Source: Pseudoalteromonas aurantia 208 (GTDB lineage Bacteria > Pseudomonadota > Gammaproteobacteria > Enterobacterales > Alteromonadaceae). Taken from it: a stretch of 64,000 nucleotides of DNA. The notes under the pieces are model-generated. The model did no database searches. It saw only the letters and a list, made by a program, of their open reading frames with translations, and was not told where the DNA came from. The stretch spans positions 372,001-436,000 of the forward strand of contig NZ_AQGV01000015.1 in NCBI RefSeq assembly GCF_014858725.1. The letters are read 5' to 3'. Shown here piece by piece: positions 19,055 through 26,759 of the stretch. The first letter of the stretch is position 1, and each line of letters opens with the position of its first letter. The translations under genes and the position numbers were made by a program.

Positions 19055-19085
19055 GTGTTCTTGGTCATGAAAACACCAAGAACAC
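19055..19085. terminator. perfect hairpin between sphingomyelinase and the DksA-like gene
   Basis: GTGTTCTTGGT pairs perfectly with ACCAAGAACAC around a 9-nt loop. It lies about 60 bases beyond the sphingomyelinase stop on the reverse strand. There is no long T run, so its efficiency as a terminator is uncertain. Confidence 0.5.
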
Positions 19086-19146
19086 TTTACTAATGAAAGT
19101 TAAGGGTTTCAGTTAAGAAGCCCCATTTTTAAGGTTACCTGAGGCT

Positions 19147-20496
19147 TCAAAAAGGCATATACTCAGGAGGCAAGGGAAACGCAAAGCGTCCTTCTACCGG
19201 GTAGTGATCAGACAAATCCCAGCTTTTCCAGTGTTGACTATCGATACTGCGCGGTGTCAGCATTTTATTTTCTGATGCGTAAGGTGTCAGGTGGCCATTG
19301 CTATACAGCACGTAATCCAAATATTCATTGAATTTATCGTCTGCATATATATTAACTGGGCCAGCGTAAGAGTAAGGATAAGCGCCAGTGGCTTGTGGCT
19401 CTGTTGCATCTAATAATGCAAGGAAAGCCAAGTGCTCTTGTGGATAGTTGATTTTATCTACGTTAAAGTCACCCGCCATTATCACTGGCTCTTCATACGG
19501 AATGTGTTTGCTGTCAATGAAGCGCTTTAACTGTGCCAGTTGTTCAAAACGAACCGTTACATCTTGCTCACTGGTATAAGCGTGAGTATGGGTGCCAAAA
19601 ATATGGAAAGCATTGCTGCCTTTTCTTATTTTTGCATAGTTCATTCCCTTACCAGCCAAGCAGCCATCAGCTCGGCAAGCGTTATAAACAACGGCATCTT
19701 GGGTTTCAATTGGCCAGCGGCTGGCGATGAATGAGCCACCTGTCAAAATCTTACCTGCTTTCCATGGAATTTCGGTCATGTACGGATAGGTTTTTGCTAC
19801 ATTTGCTCTGAACTTAGCCGTCAAGATAGGGTCAAAAACTTCTTGAAATACAACTACATCGTAATTATCCATATACTGAGCGATGGTATCGAGCCGGTCG
19901 CCTGTATTTTTAGAGGCCAGTGGGGGTAATAATGCCCATGTGTTATAAGTCAGTACATTTAATTCGTTTGAATACTCAGATTTTTCAGACTTGGCGAATT
20001 GGTTATGAATGACGTAGTGAATGTCATCTCCCGAGGCTCTGGCTGAAGATGATTTAAACGCCAAAGTTTGTTGTTGACCGTCAATCGAGACATAGTGAAT
20101 ATCGCGATCATCGTACCATGGGTCATTTTGAGCACTGAGCGACATTTTACTGAATGTCATGGTACCGAGCAGCTTCTGCTTTAGGTAAACCGGTTGTTCA
20201 GTACCATTAACCCTTGTTGTGAAAACATACTCTTTCCCCCACTTAATACCTTGGTCTCTGTTAAAGCGTAAGAATTTAACCGTGGCTAAAGGGGGAACTT
20301 CCGTTGCCAATTGTTGCCACTGATCACCATGGCGAATATTGTTATGCCCCGTTTGCTGGGTATTGAGTGTGAGGGGGGCCATGGTGTTATTGGTTAAATA
20401 CATATAGCTTTCTGCCAACGCTTGACCGGATAATAAGCCAGACAAAATACCAACGATGATTAAACCGAGTGCTCTGCACTGTTTAAGGGGGATCAT
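19147..20496 (-). CDS. secreted neutral sphingomyelinase C-type phosphodiesterase
   Basis: 449 residues. Signal peptide ends near GQALAES; an additional beta-rich N-terminal domain covers about 30-165, then the endonuclease/exonuclease/phosphatase-type catalytic domain. Expected metal and catalytic positions are present: LTYNTW (Asn185), VFQEVFD (Glu219), FGTHTHAY (His302/304 region), MAGDFNVD (Asp343, Asn345) and the terminal LSDHYPVEG with the general-base His near 434. This arrangement matches bacterial sphingomyelinases that cleave sphingomyelin to ceramide and phosphocholine and act as haemolysins. ATG 20496 has AAAGGAAC upstream. Single gene. A related phospholipase specificity is possible. 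Confidence 0.88.
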   Translation of the reverse strand: MIPLKQCRALGLIIVGILSGLLSGQALAESYMYLTNNTMAPLTLNTQQTGHNNIRHGDQWQQLATEVPPLATVKFLRFNRDQGIKWGKEYVFTTRVNGTEQPVYLKQKLLGTMTFSKMSLSAQNDPWYDDRDIHYVSIDGQQQTLAFKSSSARASGDDIHYVIHNQFAKSEKSEYSNELNVLTYNTWALLPPLASKNTGDRLDTIAQYMDNYDVVVFQEVFDPILTAKFRANVAKTYPYMTEIPWKAGKILTGGSFIASRWPIETQDAVVYNACRADGCLAGKGMNYAKIRKGSNAFHIFGTHTHAYTSEQDVTVRFEQLAQLKRFIDSKHIPYEEPVIMAGDFNVDKINYPQEHLAFLALLDATEPQATGAYPYSYAGPVNIYADDKFNEYLDYVLYSNGHLTPYASENKMLTPRSIDSQHWKSWDLSDHYPVEGRFAFPLPPEYMPF

Positions 20497-20868
20497 GTAT
20501 AGTTCCTTTTTAATTGTTAGGTTGATTGCTCTACTTCTTGCAAGGTAGCTTATATATTATTGATTTTTAAAATCATAAAAAGTTTTTGCAGTAATAAAAC
20601 AGAGCTTTATCGGAGGAAAGTAAACTATAATAGTTACATTATTATTACATTTGGGGGGTTTGTCGCGTGCATCCGCTATAAAGGGATAATTAACCAAGTT
20701 TACCAAACTTACTCATGACAGCATCATAACAACAAGGCTAAAAGTACCTCTGCTAAATTGTTAACTAATGTTTTAATGGAGGTGGAAAGTAAGCGGAAGG
20801 TGGTGTGTGGGTTGAGTAAGTACTAAGTTTGAGTTAATTTTGTTGGTGTAACTAAAAGGAGATAGTAA
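20497..20868. other. AT-rich divergent promoter region
   Basis: About 370 bases between the reverse sphingomyelinase gene and the forward peptide gene. A short perfect palindrome AACTATAATAGTT (20623-20635) overlaps a TATAAT-like -10, so it may be a regulated promoter. Nothing else recognised. Confidence 0.4.
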
Positions 20869-21102
20869 ATGAAATTAAAATTTAGCAAGAAACCGCTCAA
20901 GTGCTTATCAACAAATACTAACCGTTTATCAATTGGTAATACCCCGCTGATTGCGGGGGGAGCAGGGCAAAATACCGGTAACACAGCTTACTGTGACCAA
21001 GAGTCAAATCAGAACCAGTGTGGCCCCACTATTCCAATTGTTTTAACCGCTTATACAGCGTGTGACTGCCCAACAGCATTAAATGTATGTGGTCCGAACT
21101 AG
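20869..21102 (+). CDS. Cys-rich peptide with double-glycine leader (bacteriocin/RiPP-like precursor)
   Basis: 77 residues behind a strong ribosome site (AAAGGAG). The N-terminal 30 residues are Lys-rich (MKLKFSKKPLKCLS) and lead into NTPLIAGGAG, which resembles the double-glycine leader of peptides exported by C39-peptidase ABC transporters. The part after Gly-Gly is neutral to acidic, rich in Asn, Gln, Thr and Gly, and has five Cys (YCDQ, QCGPT, ACDC, VCGPN). It is followed directly by perfect hairpins. No lanthipeptide synthetase, radical SAM enzyme or ABC exporter lies next to it, so any processing must be done in trans. Family assignment is from leader style only. Confidence 0.6.
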   Translation: MKLKFSKKPLKCLSTNTNRLSIGNTPLIAGGAGQNTGNTAYCDQESNQNQCGPTIPIVLTAYTACDCPTALNVCGPN

Positions 21103-21116
21103 ATATTTTGTTAGCA

Positions 21117-21175
21117 CTTACACTTTGTATAAGTGCTAACATAGCAATTAAGGGTAGACTCTTGTATGAGTCTAC
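21117..21175 (+). terminator. two consecutive hairpins after the peptide gene
   Basis: The first is a perfect stem (GTTAGCACTTA with TAAGTGCTAAC). The second is GTAGACTC with GAGTCTAC followed by seven T, a classical Rho-independent terminator; it overlaps the stop codon of the converging hydroxylase gene. Confidence 0.75.
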
Positions 21176-22062
21176 TTTTTTTGTTTTTGCTCTTCTTGCC
21201 ATGCCCATGTAGGCGATTTTACCAGTAAGTTTAGCCTGTAACCCCAAGTCGGCGCACGCCATAGCCTATTTATAAGTGTGAGATAACCCGAGAAAAACAC
21301 TTTCAGTGGGTTAACGCTATTTAACCTCGGATAAACTCCGTAGGTTACTGGCTCATTTTCTTGTGCGAATGTGCCAAACATTTTGTCCCAAATGATAAAT
21401 ATACCGGCATAGTTTTTATCAAGATACTGTTTATTGGTCGCATGATGCACTCTGTGATGAGATGGGGTATTAAAAATTGCTTCTATAGGACGAGGCAGTT
21501 TTTTTATCGTCTCGGTATGCAATAAGGTTTGAAACACTTGTACGACTATTTCGGCTAAAAATATTATAAATGGGTGAAAGCCCAACAGAGCCAAAGGTAA
21601 GTGAAAAAACAGTGGAAAAAACCAGTCCAGTGGACCATGGCGATAGGCTACCGAAATATTAAAATGCGGCGAACTGTGGTGCACAGTGTGCGTAGCCCAG
21701 CCAAAACCATTTTTATGTAAAAAGCGGTGCTCCCAATAATAAGCGAGATCAGCAATTACAATACAACAAAGTATGCTCCAGCCATTTAGTGGTAAGTCAG
21801 TAATACGAAAGTGATTGTAAGTATATAAAAATATGCCCGCATAAGTGGCCGCGACAACAGCGACGATGAGGATAAACATGCCCAATGTAACAAAGTTGGC
21901 CACACTGTCCCCGAAAAAATTTTTAGTAAACTGCTTTTTCACCACGTAGCGCAGACATTCAACAATAAATAAGCCGATGGCGATAACGAAAAACCAATCA
22001 TCAATCCAAGCCTCTAGGCCCCATATTTCATTTGGTGTAAATAGTTGTGTTAAAAGTTCCAT
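21172..22062 (-). CDS. sterol desaturase / fatty acid hydroxylase family membrane di-iron enzyme
   Basis: 296 residues with four or more membrane segments. The histidine motifs of the family are all visible: HRFLHK (HxxxH), HTVHHSS (HxxHH), and HHRVHHATNKQYLDKNYAG (HxxHH plus the following Asn/Asp pattern). Such enzymes use di-iron and O2 to hydroxylate or desaturate lipids or sterols at the cytoplasmic face of the membrane. It follows the GyrI-like gene by 9 nt with its own AGGAG site, so the two form an operon. An operator-like palindrome upstream of that pair links it to the adjacent TetR divergon. Substrate unknown; lipid, sterol or alkyl chain all fit. Confidence 0.88.
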   Translation of the reverse strand: MELLTQLFTPNEIWGLEAWIDDWFFVIAIGLFIVECLRYVVKKQFTKNFFGDSVANFVTLGMFILIVAVVAATYAGIFLYTYNHFRITDLPLNGWSILCCIVIADLAYYWEHRFLHKNGFGWATHTVHHSSPHFNISVAYRHGPLDWFFPLFFHLPLALLGFHPFIIFLAEIVVQVFQTLLHTETIKKLPRPIEAIFNTPSHHRVHHATNKQYLDKNYAGIFIIWDKMFGTFAQENEPVTYGVYPRLNSVNPLKVFFSGYLTLINRLWRAPTWGYRLNLLVKSPTWAWQEEQKQKK

Positions 22063-22071
22063 GCTCCGCTC

Positions 22072-22659
22072 CTAGTTGTACGACACGAACACTTGCGTTG
22101 ATGTTGTTTTGCCAGATAGATTTAAAGCATGTACTTCAAGTACATATGCTACTTTTTTACTATAGTCTATTTCTTTCCAGGCGTTAGTTAATTGAGTTTC
22201 AGTATATTTATCAACAGGTAATAGTTCAGTGTATTGGTGCGTATCTATTGTGTAGGGTTTATCGAACTGGCTTAGGCTAATTATGTCATAACCTATGACT
22301 ACGTCAGCTTGTTGATAGTTATTTGATAACGCTGAATATAAAACATAGACTTTTTGAGGGGCTTTTTTAAGCGCTTGGTGCAACGTACTGTGTTGATTAA
22401 AGTGCTGCCATAACTGCCCGATATTATGCAATGGAATCCGCTTGCGCACGCCGGCAATACGGATTGTATCTGGCGCGATTTTATCGCTTTTGTTATCAAT
22501 AGTGGCTACCTTATTACGCGCTATGATTTGTGTGCTGGGACTTAAGTTGATTTCTTGGGCAGCTGCATTATTTCCTTGAAACAACGCGAGCCCCCAAAAA
22601 AGAACAACAATAATAACGCTTGTAAATATTGCACTAAATAGATTCATACAACACACCAT
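22072..22659 (-). CDS. membrane-anchored GyrI-like effector-binding domain protein
   Basis: 195 residues. Residues about 5-28 form a membrane anchor or uncleaved signal (LFSAIFTSVIIVVLFWGLALF), then a linker to about 60. The C-terminal domain has the GyrI/YdeE pattern: IAGVRKRIPLHNIGQLWQHFNQ, KVYVLYSALSNNYQQADVVIGYDI, and a final strand KVAYVLEVHAL. In this family the fold binds small amphipathic molecules, often without a DNA-binding part, and some members hydrolyse them. Position between tetR and the hydroxylase, behind a TetR-like operator, suggests that it binds the pathway's substrate or product at the membrane. This role is inferred. Confidence 0.6.
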   Translation of the reverse strand: MVCCMNLFSAIFTSVIIVVLFWGLALFQGNNAAAQEINLSPSTQIIARNKVATIDNKSDKIAPDTIRIAGVRKRIPLHNIGQLWQHFNQHSTLHQALKKAPQKVYVLYSALSNNYQQADVVIGYDIISLSQFDKPYTIDTHQYTELLPVDKYTETQLTNAWKEIDYSKKVAYVLEVHALNLSGKTTSTQVFVSYN

Positions 22660-22697
22660 ATATAAGAAGAGATGGTGTAATTTACGTTATTTAGCTT

Positions 22698-22720
22698 TAA
22701 ATTGTCAATGTGAAAATTTA
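22698..22720 (-). promoter_or_regulatory. TetR operator O3 in front of the GyrI-like/hydroxylase operon
   Basis: TAAATTGTC-5 nt-GAAAATTTA; matches the arms of O2 (TAAATTGTC/GACAATTTA) with one mismatch. It lies between the tetR stop and the next reverse-strand start, in the expected promoter position. Confidence 0.6.
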
Positions 22721-22726
22721 TAGTTT

Positions 22727-23305
22727 TTACGTTAATTGTGAGCAAAGTAATACAGATGTTTGTTTGAACTTATAAATTTCATCAAGTAAACCTAACGGTA
22801 ATAAAGACTCAGCCATAAGATAATTAGCGTAAATACCATAGGCAATAAGTTCTACTCTCTTTGATTCAGCGTCAGGGTATTGTATTTGAAACTCATGAAT
22901 AAGATGTTGAATGAACTCCTGCATAATGTGCTGTTGGTGGACTTTGATGGGGGCAAGCCTTTTTGCTTCGGAAAATAAAGCCTCACCAATGATTGTGGTA
23001 TTGATACTTTCTTTACTACGAGAAGAAAACAGCGAATCTATGAGTGCTTCAGCTCTGTTTGATGATGGTAGCCATGTTAATAATTCCTGCCATTGCTGAG
23101 TATATTTATCTCGCCACCGTTCACTTAATAAACAAATTATGTCGTCACGATTACCAATGTAATGCCTTAAAATAGTGCGTTTCATTTTGGCTGTCTCAGC
23201 AATGTTTTCTAGTGACGTTGCTTGAATACCCTTTTCTAAAATACAAACCTCAAGTGCATCGAGTATTTCTTCTCGACGTTGTCCTGCGACGCTCGGCCTT
23301 GCCAT
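22727..23305 (-). CDS. TetR-family repressor of the divergon
   Basis: 192 residues. The N-terminal helix-turn-helix is typical: RREEILDALEVCILEKGIQATSLENIAETAKMKRTILRHYIGNRDDIICLL, with the family pattern (A/G)-x-x-A-x-(V/M)-x-x-x-x-(L/I)-x-x-(H/Y)-(F/Y). The C-terminal ligand domain is helical and variable. ATG 23305 has GGGAGAG upstream. Its own promoter (-35 ATGACA 23357-23362, -10 TATAGT 23334-23339 on the reverse strand, 17-bp spacer) is overlapped by operator O1, so the gene is probably autoregulated. Its ligand is probably the substrate of the oxygenases around it. Confidence 0.88.
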   Translation of the reverse strand: MARPSVAGQRREEILDALEVCILEKGIQATSLENIAETAKMKRTILRHYIGNRDDIICLLSERWRDKYTQQWQELLTWLPSSNRAEALIDSLFSSRSKESINTTIIGEALFSEAKRLAPIKVHQQHIMQEFIQHLIHEFQIQYPDAESKRVELIAYGIYANYLMAESLLPLGLLDEIYKFKQTSVLLCSQLT

Positions 23306-23345
23306 TGTTCTCTCCCATTACATTTATATCTCTACTATAGCGATC

Positions 23346-23380
23346 CTCTTTTAAATTGTCATGTTGACAATTTAAAAGAG
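23346..23380. promoter_or_regulatory. TetR operator O1 with divergent -35 boxes
   Basis: Perfect inverted repeat with 15-bp arms (CTCTTTTAAATTGTC and GACAATTTAAAAGAG) around 5 bp. It contains the -35 of the tetR promoter on one strand and a consensus TTGACA (23364-23369) on the other, followed by a weak -10 (TAAGCT, 23388-23393). Confidence 0.8.
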
Positions 23381-23393
23381 AGTAAGGTAAGCT

Positions 23394-23418
23394 ATAAATT
23401 GTCTAGTTGACAATTTAT
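23394..23418. promoter_or_regulatory. TetR operator O2
   Basis: ATAAATTGTC-5 nt-GACAATTTAT, a perfect palindrome sharing its core arms with O1. Centre-to-centre distance to O1 is about 43 bp (four helical turns), and O2 lies just upstream of the cytochrome gene start. Confidence 0.8.
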
Positions 23419-23446
23419 GATTCAATATGTCGAGGTAATCATCTAT

Positions 23447-26400
23447 ATGAATAGAATCACTCAGCTAATGGTGCCGCTATCACTCATGTTATTTATCGGG
23501 TGTGGCGCAAGTGAACAAACAAAAATAGTGTCAGTAGTTCAAGCAATGAATGCTTCTCCAAGTATTGTTGCCCCCCCTTTGGCAAGGTCTGAATTTATTG
23601 GTTTTGAGTCAGCACCGGTTAGACCAATCGCGAAAACAGCGGATGGCAAGCGTTTATTGGTTGCGAATACATCTAATAATAGCCTCGAGATATTTACTGT
23701 ATCTGTTGATGGGGCGCTTACCCATCAACAATCGCTTACGGTTGGTTTAGAGCCTGTTTCAGTCGCTGTGATGCAAAACCAAGCATGGGTAGTCAACCAC
23801 CTTTCAGACTCTGTGAGTGTGGTTGACCTTAGTCGAACAGTTGCACAAGTCACACGGACGTTACTGGTAGGAGATGAGCCTAGAGATATTGTGTTTGCGA
23901 ATAATAAAGCATTTATCACCACAGCGCATCGTGGTCAGCAAAGGCTGTACCCAGCGTTAAAAAATATTGATGGAGCTGGTGATCCTGCATTGCATCAAGC
24001 GGGACAAGGGCGCGCTGATATTTGGGTCTTTAACGTAAATGATTTAGGGAAAACATTGGGTGGGCAACCGATAAAAATAGTGTCCCTGTTTGGAGATACG
24101 CTACGTGGCTTGGCGGTTACACCAGATCAAAAAACGATTTATGCAGGAGTGCTGAATTCGGGTAATCAAACTGCGGCTGTCCATGAATCTGTGATGTGTG
24201 CTGGTTACGAAGATGATGAATATGGAGCTTACCCTTGTCAAGTATTGGATGGGTTAACCAGTCCCAACGGATTAGAGGACGGTTATTTACCTGGTGGAAG
24301 AACGGCGCCGGGCATTAATAAAGACGGGGTTGCTCAGCCTTGGACCAGTATGATTGTCAAATATGATAACCGCACAAAGCAGTGGTTAGATAGTAAACGT
24401 AGAAACTTTTCAAATGGCATTCGTTTCAACTTACCAGACCTAGATGTGTTCGCAATTGATACTGTCTCCTTAAGCCAGCGTGCTGCGTATAAACATGTGG
24501 GAACAACCTTGTTTAATTTGGCAGTAAACCCCCAATCAGGCAATGTATATGTTTCAAATACACAAGCAAATAACGCTACGCGTTTTGAAGGGGCTGGCGC
24601 ATATGCTGGATCAACTGTTCAAGGGGACATTGCACGAAGTCGTATTACAGTTATTACTCCAAGTACGCAAGAAGTGCGTGCAAGGCATTTAAATCGACAT
24701 ATTAACTATACTGACCTTAAAGGCAATGCTTTGGTTAAGCAGCATAGCTTATCGACGCCTATGCAACTGGCGGTATCACAAGATGGGAAAACGCTTTATA
24801 GCGCTGTTATTGGTTCAAACAAAGTAGCAGTATTGCCAACTTCGCAGTTAGAAAATAACCAGTTTTGGGATAATGAAGGCAAGGAGTTTGACCCTATGGT
24901 ATTGAGCCAGGGATATTTTTCCGTTGAAGGAGGCCCAGCTGGGTTGCTGCTTGATGAAGCTCAAAGTGCATTGTATGTATTTACACGCTTTGATAATAGT
25001 TTGGTTAGTATTGATTTAAATAGTAAGCGTGAAAAGCAACGGTTATATATGCCGACTTTAGAACCGCAAGACTTTAGTGCGGGCCGAGCAATGTTGTATG
25101 ACGCCAACCGCTCATCATCAAATGGAGAGTCTTCGTGTGCTAGCTGCCATATTTTTGGTGATACCGATCATTTGAGTTGGAATTTAGGCAATCCTGATGC
25201 CTCAAATGGTAAAAATCCGCAACCATTTCCGACTCAAAACATATCAGAGCTAGGGTGTTCGCTCGTTGGACCAGCTGATGAAAGCTGTCAATTACTCGAT
25301 GTTATTAATGGCAATGGGGATTTACAGTCGTTTGCAGCGATGAAAGGCCCAATGGGAACACAAACCCTTCGAGGGATGCGTAATCACGGACATATGCATT
25401 GGCGGGGAGACCGTTCAGTGGGTTACTTCGGTGAGGATAGTAAACAAACGCTCGACGAAAAAAGCTCATTTAAGAACTTTATTGTCGCATTTGAAGGCTT
25501 ACTCGGGTTAGATATTAGCTTGCCAGAGTCAGTAAATACGACTGAAAAATCGCCTGACGTGATTGCGCTTGAGAAAGATATCGATACATTTGCTGATTTT
25601 ATGCTGCGCGTGGCATTACCACCGAATCCGATCCGCAATTTAGACAATACGCTGTCTTTGTCGGCCCAAAAAGGCGCTGGTTTTTTTCATGGTTCTCGAC
25701 GGTCTGATGGTGCAGCAGAAGACACTTCTGTTAATGGTGAAAGTACAGATGGGGTAAATTGTCAAGGGTGTCATGGCGTTGATCATGCACAAGGCTTTTA
25801 TGGGACTCGCGGTGAGGTGGCTCACGGTGGCGAGATTCAAATATTGAAAGTGCCTCAGCTTAGAAATCTATACACCCGTGTTGGCATGTTTGGGCTGCCT
25901 GATAGAGAGGGGTTTTTACCATCACATACGAAAGAACATCAAGGTGATCAAATTCGAGGCTTTGGTTTTTTACATGATGGGGCAACAGATCAACTCGGAA
26001 ACTTTTTAAAAGGCGCGGTTTTTGATAATGGCGAAAAAGGGTGTTTACCGGGAACAAATGAGCGTCATGGTTGTCATTTCAATTTTGGAAAAGTGGGGAT
26101 CCCTGATGCCTCAACGCGTCAAGGTTTGGTGGATTATATGATGGAATTTGACAATGATTTGGCTCCCATAGTCGGCCAACAAATTACCCTATCGGCGCTG
26201 TCAGGAGCAGGTGTGCTCAACCGTATTACGCTATTAGAACAACGCGCGAAAACGCCGTTTATTTCTAAAATTTTAGGGGGGAAGGTGACAGAGTGTGACT
26301 TGATTGCATTAGGAACGATTAACAATCGCAAGCGAGGCTACTTATTTGAGAGTAAAACGCAAACATACCGCTCAGACTCGGCATATGAACAGCCGTTATC

Positions 26401-26536
26401 ATCGATACAAATACGTTTATTGGCAAGGGAAGAGAACAATAACTTGACCTATACTTGTACTGTGCCAGGCAAAGGGTGGCAGTCAGCGCTAGATTATGAT
26501 TTAGATGGCATTTTAAATGCCGATGAGGAGAAATAG
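23447..26536 (+). CDS. lipoprotein: YVTN-type beta-propeller fused to a dihaem cytochrome-c-peroxidase-like domain
   Basis: 1029 residues from ATG 23447, chosen over the longer frame (23417) because it then begins with a lipoprotein signal (MNRITQLMVPLSLMLFIGCGAS) and lies just beyond O2. The N-terminal half (about 40-540) has repeated propeller blades such as KRLLVANTSNNSLEIF and GNVYVSNTQANN. The C-terminal half has two haem c sites: CASCH (Cys564) and CQGCH (Cys772), with distal motifs GTQTLRGMRNHGHMHWRGDR and LPPNPIR as in MauG/cytochrome-c-peroxidase-like proteins. It should sit at the outer face of the inner membrane or in the outer membrane, passing electrons to or from a periplasmic oxidation. 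First gene of a three-gene operon; the next starts 1 nt after its stop. Confidence 0.85.
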   Translation: MNRITQLMVPLSLMLFIGCGASEQTKIVSVVQAMNASPSIVAPPLARSEFIGFESAPVRPIAKTADGKRLLVANTSNNSLEIFTVSVDGALTHQQSLTVGLEPVSVAVMQNQAWVVNHLSDSVSVVDLSRTVAQVTRTLLVGDEPRDIVFANNKAFITTAHRGQQRLYPALKNIDGAGDPALHQAGQGRADIWVFNVNDLGKTLGGQPIKIVSLFGDTLRGLAVTPDQKTIYAGVLNSGNQTAAVHESVMCAGYEDDEYGAYPCQVLDGLTSPNGLEDGYLPGGRTAPGINKDGVAQPWTSMIVKYDNRTKQWLDSKRRNFSNGIRFNLPDLDVFAIDTVSLSQRAAYKHVGTTLFNLAVNPQSGNVYVSNTQANNATRFEGAGAYAGSTVQGDIARSRITVITPSTQEVRARHLNRHINYTDLKGNALVKQHSLSTPMQLAVSQDGKTLYSAVIGSNKVAVLPTSQLENNQFWDNEGKEFDPMVLSQGYFSVEGGPAGLLLDEAQSALYVFTRFDNSLVSIDLNSKREKQRLYMPTLEPQDFSAGRAMLYDANRSSSNGESSCASCHIFGDTDHLSWNLGNPDASNGKNPQPFPTQNISELGCSLVGPADESCQLLDVINGNGDLQSFAAMKGPMGTQTLRGMRNHGHMHWRGDRSVGYFGEDSKQTLDEKSSFKNFIVAFEGLLGLDISLPESVNTTEKSPDVIALEKDIDTFADFMLRVALPPNPIRNLDNTLSLSAQKGAGFFHGSRRSDGAAEDTSVNGESTDGVNCQGCHGVDHAQGFYGTRGEVAHGGEIQILKVPQLRNLYTRVGMFGLPDREGFLPSHTKEHQGDQIRGFGFLHDGATDQLGNFLKGAVFDNGEKGCLPGTNERHGCHFNFGKVGIPDASTRQGLVDYMMEFDNDLAPIVGQQITLSALSGAGVLNRITLLEQRAKTPFISKILGGKVTECDLIALGTINNRKRGYLFESKTQTYRSDSAYEQPLSSIQIRLLAREENNNLTYTCTVPGKGWQSALDYDLDGILNADEEK

Positions 26537-26537
26537 T

Positions 26538-26738
26538 ATGTGGCCTACATTACCATGGAGTTATTGGTTAGGATTTGTGCTAATACTATGGCTGTTATTC
26601 GATTTGATCCGTGGCGAGGCGTATATTTGGAAGGCATATCGTAGAGAGAGTGAGCCAGGGATGTATTGGTTTACCATGCTTGTATGGGCTGTGGTGGCCG
26701 CAAGCTGCTTTATATTTCCTTATTGGCCTTATGATTAG
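26538..26738 (+). CDS. small two-helix membrane protein of the oxygenase operon
   Basis: 66 residues. ATG 26538 follows the previous stop by one base with GAGGAG just upstream, so translation is coupled. Two membrane segments (WLGFVLILWLLFDLI and WFTMLVWAVVAASCFIFPYW) are joined by a charged loop (RGEAYIWKAYRRESEPG). It has no recognised family; by position it may anchor or assemble the cytochrome and oxygenase parts. Retention between two enzyme genes makes it likely to be a real gene. Confidence 0.75.
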   Translation: MWPTLPWSYWLGFVLILWLLFDLIRGEAYIWKAYRRESEPGMYWFTMLVWAVVAASCFIFPYWPYD

Positions 26739-26759
26739 GTCTGTTGTAAAGGTGTTGTT

